From Sphagnum compactum (lineage: Eukaryota > Bryophyta > Sphagnopsida > Sphagnales): 64,000 bases of DNA. Each line of letters begins with the position of its first letter. Position 1 is the stretch's first letter. The notes beneath the pieces were generated by a model, which had not been told where the DNA came from, did not search any database, and saw only the letters and a list, made by a program, of their open reading frames with translations. The stretch spans positions 1,116,001 through 1,180,000 of the forward strand of contig OZ234493.1 of the NCBI GenBank assembly GCA_965153455.1, written 5' to 3'. Both the position numbers and the translations under genes were made by a program. Shown here piece by piece: positions 50,426 through 64,000 of the stretch.

Positions 50426-51415
50426 TTTGGTTACATAGATCTACATATCATATGTAGAATTTATTTTTCACATCAAGTTTAATATTTTAATAACAATAAA
50501 TGTGATTTAGTTTTCACATTGGCTTTTAGAATGATACCTGTAATTGTTTTCCAATGGCCTTTTTTCTTTGCTCATCAAAGTCATGATGAAGAGCCAGAGC
50601 TTGTTTTCGTATTCCCAACAAGTTACTTGCTTCTTTTCTCGCGAGTCTTTCCTTTTGTTGTAGGAGAAGAAGTGCAGAATGCAAAAGCATATTTTGAGTT
50701 CTTGCCGCTCGAATGAGATATCTATTCCTACGCAACTTGATTTGTGAAGCTTCATAATATGCCCTTCCAACAATTCCTACACATACAATGAGAGGGAACA
50801 ATTACAACTAAAACCAAATAAAAATGAACTATAAATAAATAAAATGATTTGATATTCATAGTCATCCAAGTCACCAAATATTTCAACATGTCAAAAGCTT
50901 GTATCCATGGCAAGAGATGCAATATAACATTTTGCCTTAAAATTTGTAGCTCTTCCTTTGCATTGTTATAAATTTTAATTTGACAATTTTGAAAAATTAC
51001 GATGCACATTTATGTTTGATTTATTTTGGATGTTTCTTAATGAACATTCCATTATAATACAACACCTAGTAAATTTTGAACCACATATATTACATAATTG
51101 GTATTTTGATTCCTTTAATGACCCATGAAAATCCTACATGATCTTGTTTTTTGGGGATTCTTGGGACATAATCATGTCCACAAAACTACAGTCTAAGTGC
51201 AAATTTTCAAGTCCAAAACATACCATGTTATTTATACATGTTTGTGGACTTCCAATGAATTGCAACTTAATCAAGATGATGGAAGATGTAGGAGGTGTAA
51301 ACAACAAACCAAGGTGATTGATTCTATATTCAAGCACAACAACCTTCTCCTTGAGCATATTATTTCGTCTTATCTCCGCTTCAGCCATGTTTGTTAACCC
51401 TTTGACCACTTTGTT
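44392..51415 (-). CDS. Unrecognised coiled-coil protein, nine exons, minus strand
   Basis: Exons in transcript order (high to low): 51415-51310, 50776-50538, 49976-49767, 49505-49425, 47507-47301, 45479-45309, 45021-44950, 44876-44805 and 44466-44392. Junctions are GT-AG (several gtaagt, gtgagg or gtaaat donors) and every phase closes, giving about 410 codons, or 401 aa if translation starts at the ATG at 51388 (context aacATGG). The protein is rich in Glu, Lys, Leu, Arg and Gln with heptad character: AEAEIRRNNMLKEKVVVLEY, QQKERLARKEASNLLGIRKQ, LLRIRYLDEKLKAI, KSRDHARKELEE, EMYQEHLLQEKKTMYLKEI, VIRLQEVNGLVEKTKEH, then duplicated exon peptides and a short tail, KLELEEQIQRTSPS-stop. I recognise no family with certainty. 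Resemblance to flagellar or centrosomal coiled-coil proteins is only a feeling. The gene sits in AT-rich sequence with large introns, so it is easily missed. The start may be further upstream. Confidence 0.65.
44795..45089 (-). repeat. 145-bp tandem duplication carrying one coding exon twice
   Basis: Two copies offset by 145 bp differ at only a few positions. Each contains an acceptor (tttttag), a 72-nt exon in phase 0/0 and a donor (gtaat or gtaaat). The predicted peptides are ESDKETREKRVLDKCEMKLV plus RLLE, and the same with H for the first R of REK and E for the K of DKC. Both keep the frame, so the protein may include one or two copies. Confidence 0.8.
50366..50419. repeat. (TA)n microsatellite in an intron of the coiled-coil gene
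   Basis: Alternating TA interrupted once by gttgt, preceded by three taacta units. Confidence 0.8.
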
Positions 51416-51553
51416 CTACAACTATCAATAAGTTTTGATAGATCAATGCCACAACTTCCTTGTTGCTAAACATGGCATTTTTGTTTCCAAATTGTTGAAG
51501 GAATCCATTATTGTGATCGTGCAAATGTGTTGAGATATGTGTTGTAAACTCCC
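51381..51553 (-). other. Coding-like frame upstream of coiled-coil exon 1, shifted by one base
   Basis: Running into exon 1 on the minus strand is an open frame including LHDHNNGFLQQFGNKNAMFS and NKEVVALIYQNLLIVVEQ, which stops at 51383-51381 inside exon 1. The exon 1 frame is offset by one base at the aacaaacatgg run (about 51386-51396). It could be a lost upstream exon joined by a 1-nt frameshift, a sequencing error, or chance. Confidence 0.35.
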
Positions 51554-53586
51554 AAAAAGAGAGGAAATAATATGATACTAGTGTAAAATCTTAACTTGAT
51601 GATCTCCTTTAAGAAGTTGTGGAGAATAATAAAATACATTAGGGATACGATCTCAACAAATGTTTGCAAAACAATAAAAGGGCACATTGCATTTGTTTAC
51701 ACATTTCTTAATAATTGCAAATGTATTTTGTTGTTTCATGATATGGAATCAAACCTCAGAGAATTTGACTTGCAAGACTCTATGGAAATTTGAGAGAATA
51801 CATTTGTAGAACCTTAAAAGACATGAAAAAATGACATTTGAAGTAGATATTGAAATGTAATCCATAAATAACAACAATTTTTTTGAAAAAAAAGGTCAAC
51901 AAAAAGGTGAAAAATAACAATGAATGAGAAATATGGTATCCAGTTTATTTAATGTAACCTAATCTGTTTGAAATATTAGGTAGGTTGTTTTGACCAACTC
52001 CAACCCCCACCAATATGCTATGCCAATCATGTTGTTGGGTACCAACTCAATTTGACCAATTCCAACCCACAACCTACATTATAACATGTTGATAATGTAA
52101 AAGGATGGCAACCAAAGTAGTGTTTTTTCTACTAGTGATTTTTTGCATTGTGACAATAATAATAATAAGTAAAAAAAAATGAAGAAATTATCTTTTTAAA
52201 GGTGTTCTCACCATTTTTTGAACGATCCTAAAAAATTGCCAAAAATGTAGAAAGGTGTTTGATGTGATTATTTTGGGGATGATGATACAACAAGAAACTC
52301 ATTAAACAAGCATTAAATAGACCTAGGTCAAATAAATAAATAAATAAAATATATAGATTTGAAACATTAAAAACTCATAATTGTCATTAAATTATGTTTG
52401 GTATTGATGAAAAACTATTTTACCTATTTAACTATAATGAAAACCTATTTTACCCCTTACATTTGTTTGTTTTAATTTTACAACATGGCTATAATAAAGT
52501 ACAAAACCCAAACTCAGTATTAAACATATTGTTTAAGTTTGATAGACTATTCTACCCTAGGGTTAATTTTTTCATTAAATAATCCTTAAAATAATTTCAA
52601 ATATCTTGTATTTGAATAATTCAATCAAACGTAATATTGTAAGAATCCACATGTAAAAGAATATATGAAAATATAAATAGCATCCAACAATAAGTCCAAA
52701 ACCCAAACTAGTGTTCAAAAGTGCAATGAGATGAACAATTGAAATATTATAACTCAATACAAATGAGGTGAATAATTTGGGTTCCACGTTGTTATGCAAT
52801 ACAAGTGACAATCAAGTGATGGAAAAAATGAATTGATTTTTATTTTTTTTGAAAATTAAGTTCCAGTTCAAATGAAAATATTGAACAACATTGTATGCAT
52901 TTTGAATTGAATTCAAATTTCTAAATTGAATTGAATTAATTTAAGATTTTAAATTCAATTCAAATTCAATTCAATTTATGTTTTCAAATTGATGACCATA
53001 TTGTTAACCTTATATCTATTTCACCTAAACCAATTTTGATTATCACCGTTACAAAAATCGATATATTAAATTAATCTTGAATTATAAGATGAATGTCTTA
53101 TGTGAGAGTAAAGATGACATAATGTGTTGGGATATCAACATTTGTATGGGAATCATTGGCATTGGCAAGTGGTTGTAAGTTTGAATTCACCGGATGTCCT
53201 AACCAAGTCCATTTTGACCTCTTCAAACTCTTTAGTAGCCACAAAAGCAACCATGTGAATTTTTATTTTTATTTTTGTCACCACATGCTAGCTTTTGTGG
53301 CTACCAAGTCAACAAATTTGATTAAAACATGATTTGAAATATTGAAAATAATGTATATTCGTTGTAGAGGATCCACATAGGATTGAAAATATTATATGAA
53401 TTTTTTATGAGTAGGAGTGAAAGCACAACAATGGAATCTAGAAGTTGGGCCCAAATTGTTGGGACCACCAATTTTGGCCCTTGTTAAATGCACATGTACC
53501 TTTGTATTTAGCCCAATTTATTGATCTCAAGCTACATTTTGGCTAAATTGGGGGGCCATGTTCTTGCCCTTTGATTGACCGATTTC
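51554..53586. other. AT-rich intergenic sequence
   Basis: Contains the expected upstream region of the minus-strand coiled-coil gene and a cluster of caattcaaattcaattcaa-type short palindromes at about 52900-52980. No other gene is supported. Confidence 0.45.
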
Positions 53587-54526
53587 GTGATAACTCTAAT
53601 ATGTCACAAGTATTCGAGAAACCTTCATCTTGGGTTGAATTAGTGCTAAGACAATGGCATGAAAAATCATTGCCTCCTCCGTGATAACTCTAATATGTCA
53701 CAAGCATTAGAGAAACCTTCATCTTGGGTTGAATTAGTGCCAAGACAATGACATGAAGAATCATTGCCTCCTCCGTGATAACTCTAATATGTCACAAGCA
53801 TTCGAAAAACCTTCATCTTGGGTTGAATTAGTGCCAAAACAATGGCAGGACGATTCATTACCTCCTCCGTAATAACTCTAATATGTCACAAGTATTCGAA
53901 AAACCTTCATCTAGGGTTGAATTAGTGCCAAGACAATGGCATGAAAAATCATTGCCTCCTTCGTGATAACTCTAATATGTCACAAACATTCGAGAAACCA
54001 TCATCTTGGGTTGAATTAGTGCCAAGACAATGGCATGAAGAATCATTGCCTCCTCCGTGATAACTCTAATATGTCACAAGCATTCGAGAAACCTTCATCT
54101 AGGGTTGAATTAGTGCCAAGACAATGGCATGAAGAATCATTGCCTCCTCCGTGATAACTCTAATATGTCACAAGCATTCGAGAAACCATCATCTTGGGTT
54201 GAATTAGTGCCAAGACAATGGCATGAAGAATCATTGCCTCCTCCGTGATAACTCTAATATGTCACAAGCATTCGAGAAACCTTCATCTTGGGTTGAATTA
54301 GTGCCAAGACAATGGCATGAAGATTCATTGCCTCCTCTGTGATAACTCTAACATGTCACAAGCATTCGAGAAACTTTCATCTTGGGTTGAATTAGTGCCA
54401 AGACAATGACATGAAGAATCATTGCCTCCTCCGTGATAACTCTAATATGTCACAAGCATTCGAGAAACCTTCATCTTGGGTTGAATTAGTGCCAAGACAA
54501 TGGCATGAAGAATCATTGCCTCCTCC
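53587..54526. repeat. Ten-copy 94-bp tandem array
   Basis: Units start with gtgataactctaatatgtca (one unit with gtaata) at 53587, 53681, 53775, 53869, 53963, 54057, 54151, 54245, 54339 and 54433, with no length change between them. They differ only by substitutions. Translated, a unit reads protein-like (SSWVELVPRQWHEESLPPP), but 94 is not a multiple of three, so no long frame runs through. The downstream flank (to about 54677) continues one such frame to a stop. Confidence 0.95.
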
Positions 54527-54884
54527 GTGTCATGCAATTATGGAATTCCATTCGATATCATTCACCCACTTATACACCATGCAAAGCACATCTAGAGATC
54601 AAACTAGAGGAAAGTTTGGTAACCTTGTTGGGCCCCCCACTAGGTTATATGATGAGGAATACAATGGCCACCTTTAAATACAAGCAATACTACCCCAATA
54701 TGGGGTCACTTATAAGGGAAAGAGAGCCATTTAATCATTCAATAAGTTGACAAAAGAACCAAGTTCCCAAATTCTTTTGTTCTTTCTCATTTGTTTGGTT
54801 CTCTTGCCTAACCCAGGTTCATCATGGGTAAGGTACATAGAGGGGCAAAAACCTAACCAGTGCCCACCCTCAGGACTGGTTGGT
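54527..54884. other. Flank of the 94-bp array
   Basis: The frame of the last unit continues to a stop at about 54677. The segment may be part of the sequence from which the repeat unit arose. No domain was recognised. Confidence 0.4.
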
Positions 54885-55197
54885 TTGAGGTATGTGGTAA
54901 AAAAAAAAAGGTAGTAAATTTTTTTCTGGTAAATAGTATAAAAACTCACTTTTCTGGTTTAAAAAAAAAGAATATTGAACTCACATTTCTGGTTTCTAAA
55001 AAAGGTATTAAACTTGGCTTTCTGGCTTTTAAAAATACACGTAATTTTTTTATTTTTTTTCTGGCTAAAAGTAGTAAACTCGCCTTCCTGGTAAATAGAC
55101 GCCTTCTCTCTGGTTTGAAAAAAGTATTGAACTCGCCTTTTCTGGCCAATTATTTATAAAAAAAGGGTATTAAATAAAACTTGGCTTTCTGGTATAT
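54885..55197. repeat. Degenerate short tandem repeats upstream of the Rab gene
   Basis: About eight imperfect units of 30-45 bp with the theme ctggtttaaaaaaag.attgaactcgccttt. Confidence 0.6.
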
Positions 55198-56107
55198 AAT
55201 TTATTAAGAAAAAAGTGAGACGAGAATATGGGAGTACCTAATAATTATTATCAGAAGACATCATAGTGTACACCGACGAACAGTCGACGGATGGATGTGT
55301 ACGCGGGGAATGCGGATGATGAATCGATGAGGGAAGAAGATCTAAGCTTTTCTAGGGTTTCGCGCTCTAGCTTTCGCTTGTTGCAAGGTTTTTGATCTTA
55401 CGAGAACGGGAGACCAAGAAGGAAGAAGAAAGAAGAAGAAGGAGGGGGAGGAGACGATGACGCGCTCCCTTTATTCATCCTCGCGATAAGTATCGCCATC
55501 GCTTGATACTTACTTACGTTCTGAAGTCTTGTCTTTTTGTTCTTCATTATTATTATTTTTCCTTTTTGGTTTCCAAAATTTCCACGCTAGAAGGAGAGAG
55601 AGAGAGAGAGAGAGAGGGGGTGCTTTCCAGGAATATTCCCACGCAGATCGCATCGGTTTCCGGGCTCGTGGAAGGAAGAAAGGCGGGGGGGTTACGTGCC
55701 AAAGTACTGTGACGACGACTTACGGGAATCGCATTGCAACTGGCCTGGTGCGTCGTTGTGCATGGCCGATCTTTAAATCATAATAATAATAATGGGAATT
55801 TGTTGCAGAGCGGAACAGTATTTCTTCGTATTGCATCGCGTTTTTTGTGGCTGGCATCGACATCAACAAGTGTGATGTGTTTCTAGGCCTTTTTTTCTTA
55901 TTGTTTTCTCTCTTTTTTACTGTTTTATTTATTGTGATTTCAAGTGCAGGGGGTTAAGTTTGCTCGTCTGCACACTAAGTAAGGGTGGCAGCAGGAGGGT
56001 GGGGGGGAAGGGGGCGGGGGGGGGGGAGAAAGAAGCTGAATCCGGTATTCAGAAAGTGGTAGAAAGTGCGCTGATCATTTTGACGCAAAGAGAGCAGCAG
56101 CTAAGCC
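55198..56107 (+). promoter_or_regulatory. Promoter and 5' UTR region of the RABE gene
   Basis: GC content rises after 55250, with a telobox-like ctagggtttcgcg near 55353, GAA-rich purine tracts (55410-55455), a (GA)n run at 55593-55616 and a poly-G stretch near 56000-56027. Telobox plus GA/CT tracts are common in broadly expressed plant genes. A 5' UTR intron is possible but not resolved. Confidence 0.45.
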
Positions 56108-61888
<5,781 letters not shown>

Positions 61889-63010
61889 TTGGCAAGCTTG
61901 CAGAGTGGGTAATTGAAGATTGGACGATTGAGGTTGAAAGGAATGATCGTAGAGTGCTTGTGTGTGGGTTTCCTAAACTGTGATTGGCAGCAGCTTATTA
62001 AGATCAGGGTTTTATTATGTGCACTTTAAGAGAGTTGCTAGCATTGCTTTTGGACCGATCTCACATGTGAAAGGGACATGTGCTTAAGGCTCTTCTAAAT
62101 TGTTAAGGTTGCACCATGGAGTGCACCAATCCAGATGAAGGTTTTTTTGAGTTTCCTGTGTTGACATTTCCCCCTCTTTTGTATATTACTGATTCTTTTG
62201 CTTGTCTCATTTGTAAGGTAATGAGATAGTTGAGAGCACGTCCCTGTTAGTAACTTTGGTCTGGATATCTCCTAGGTCATATACTGGTGTGAATGTTGTA
62301 GTTTTAGCGAGCTCAAAGGATGTTCAATTACTGGGAGTTGCATGAAAATGGTACAAGAATGTCTAATTGGTGCATTTGGCTCAGGTATTCAATGCAAGAT
62401 AATACAGTAAGATTATGTAGCTTCATAACCTCAAACGGCAGTGATTTCTCTTTGCTTTAAAGAGTCAAGGATAGACTGACCATTTTGCGATGGATCCTCT
62501 ATGCTGGTTGGTGCAGGAAAGAGAGGTCCTGATCAGTCTACTGATAGGTCCTGACTTGGTTACTATGAGTATTTCTTTCACAGGCTGTTGGATATGACAT
62601 TGCCTCTTGCACAGGACGTTGCAGATTCAAATTTGGTGGAGACCAGTAGTAATGTGGGCAAGTAGGTTTGCAGGATGTTATGCAGCACACGTGGAAGGAT
62701 ATGAGCAAGTATTTGAAGCACCAGAACTGCATGAGCAACTGAATGCCTGCCTATCAGAGCTTGTAAGTGGAACAATATTGTCTTGTCCTTTCATCACAGC
62801 TTGTAAAAGGAGACATAATGTCAGAGCGTGTCAGGGAGGACTATCATGTATTATCTGATGGCCAGTAGGAGGACCCAGCTGAGCAGTGGGTGGCCGCATG
62901 CTGGGTCTGACCAATGGTTGTTGTATGATGGCACTTGGGAGAGATTCTGCAACATCATTAGGAAGTTGGTAGACAATTTTCTATACCTTAAGATGTTCTC
63001 TATGTGCCAG
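61889..63010. other. 3' flank of RABE and unassigned transcribed-looking sequence
   Basis: The RABE 3' UTR fills the first few hundred bases. Around 62583-62763 two intervals have exon-like borders (cacag before 62584, ttgcag before 62669, and a gtaagt at about 62763), and one frame reads CYAAHVEGYEQVFEAPELHE. I cannot link them into a gene. Confidence 0.35.
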
Positions 63011-63011
63011 T

Positions 63012-63140
63012 TGCATGCATTTGGAGGAGCAGTTGCCCCAGGAATCTCAGGGTGAAGGGCAGAATCTCTCCCAGCTTGCATGCATTTGACCAAGTCGTTG
63101 CCCTAAGAAGCTTAGGGCGCAGGGCAGAATCTCCAGGTAA
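63012..63140. repeat. 65-bp tandem duplication
   Basis: Two diverged copies starting ttgcatgcatttg (63012 and 63077), each ending in ag.g.gaagggcagaatctc or its near copy. Confidence 0.7.
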
Positions 63141-63681
63141 TGGGGTTTTTTTTGGGGAAAAATGCTAGAACCTATGGATAAGGGTAATACTGCTTTGCCC
63201 AAAATACAGTGGTTTTGGGTTTAGGGTTTTCTGAAGATGCGATTCTGGGTGCGGACCAGATTTAGGGTTGTAAATTTAAAGTGTTACTGTTGTTCAATTT
63301 AACATGATTTCTAGTTTTCCTATTCAACACATAATTTGTCCAGAAATTTTTAAAAACAATGTGAAGAACATATTTTGAAACAAATCATGTTATTATGTCA
63401 CGTTTAGCTTTAATCTACAATGAGTTGAGGCATGTGTGCAATTTTCAAAGGCAGAAAACACTACAATCTCTTATCCTAAAGTCTGACTTGTATCACCTTT
63501 ATAATTTCTAAACTTAAAAAGTCTAACTTGCATTACCCTTGCATATGCAAATGAATTGTTAGATTCATGATAAACTTTGCAACACATCTTTCCTTAGAAG
63601 AAGACTTAACACTAGAGATTTAAGATTGAATTGACACAGGACTGAAATTAACAAACATTGACAAAATCACAACAATTGAAT
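63141..63681. other. Intergenic sequence, nothing supported
   Basis: AT-rich after 63280. A telomere-like ggttttgggtttagggtttt lies near 63212-63231. No gene is seen. Confidence 0.5.
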
Positions 63682-64000
63682 CCGCTGGTTCTCTCGTGAC
63701 TAGGTTTGGTCACTTCTCAGCCGTTGTTTATGATATCGCCCCGGTTCTCTCGTGCCTGGATTGCTCAGCCGTTGTTCTTGATGTCCTCCGGTTCTCATGT
63801 GACTGGATTTGGTCACTCCTCAACCGTTGTTCCTGATAATCCGCCGGTTCTCAAGTGACTGGATTTGGTCACTCCTCAACCGTTGTTTCTGATAATCCGC
63901 CGGTTCTCAAGTGACTGGATTTGGTCACTCCTCAACCGTTGTTTCTGATAATCCGCCGGTTCTCAAGTGACTGGATTTGGTCACTCCTCAACCGTTGTTT
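63682..64000. repeat. 56-bp tandem repeat running off the window end
   Basis: Units beginning ccggttctc start near 63684, 63741, 63788, 63844, 63900 and 63956, the last four in exact 56-bp steps. Later units are almost identical (gtgactggatttggtcactc, ctcaaccgttgtttctgata), earlier ones diverged. The inner gtgac...gtcac forms a short palindrome. The array continues beyond the window. Confidence 0.9.

Noticed and set aside
50875-50955. An extra 81-nt minus-strand exon candidate (EELQILRQNVILHLLPWIQ...) between exons 1 and 2 of the coiled-coil gene.
   Set aside because: It has splice-like borders but is phase 0/0 where the flanking exons need phase 1. Inserting it gives a stop or the wrong frame for exon 2.
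53587-54526. A CRISPR-like array.
   Set aside because: There are no variable spacers; the whole 94-bp unit repeats, and the DNA is plant nuclear.

Overview
This is nuclear DNA of a land plant. The evidence is four spliced genes with GT-AG introns, plant-type repeats, and three products of clear plant type: a Golgi class I alpha-mannosidase of the MNS1/MNS2 kind, a PIAL-type SUMO ligase and a RABE/Rab8 GTPase. I cannot name the species. Introns of 0.1-3.6 kb stuffed with retroposon debris, and AT-rich intergenic blocks, would fit a seed-free plant such as a fern, but that is a guess.

Layout. A BTB/BACK-trihelix fusion gene lies at 4-3632 (+) and is cut by the window edge. At 4.4-13.7 kb there is an AT-rich block with a frameshifted coding relic (-), a TTA-flanked MITE, an old dispersed repeat interrupted by an 859-bp terminal-inverted-repeat element, and a small Helitron. 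The alpha-mannosidase I gene occupies 13757-23536 (+) in 14 exons, with young repeats in its introns. At 23.5-31.4 kb there is a long AT-rich block with repeat relics and a diverged tandem array. The PIAL-like SUMO E3/E4 ligase gene occupies 32177-41149 (+) in at least 15 exons, with an SP-RING that becomes complete only when a 52-nt exon is included. At 41.2-55.2 kb there is an AT-rich block that hides a nine-exon minus-strand coiled-coil gene (44392-51415), including a tandem in-frame duplication of one 72-nt exon, followed by a ten-copy 94-bp array. The RABE GTPase gene occupies 56108-61888 (+) in eight exons. The end of the window holds unassigned sequence and a 56-bp tandem repeat that runs off the edge.

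The genes are single plant genes with separate jobs (chromatin or ubiquitin adaptor, N-glycan trimming, SUMO chain formation, post-Golgi traffic, unknown coiled coil). I see no operon-like or pathway linkage. What links them is a shared repeat population: the same two short families (called R1 and R2 here) sit in introns of the mannosidase, PIAL and Rab genes. Exon models were built by eye from reading frame, splice sites and remembered family sequences. The reading-frame sums close exactly for the mannosidase (596 aa), the Rab (218 aa) and the coiled-coil gene (about 401-410 aa).
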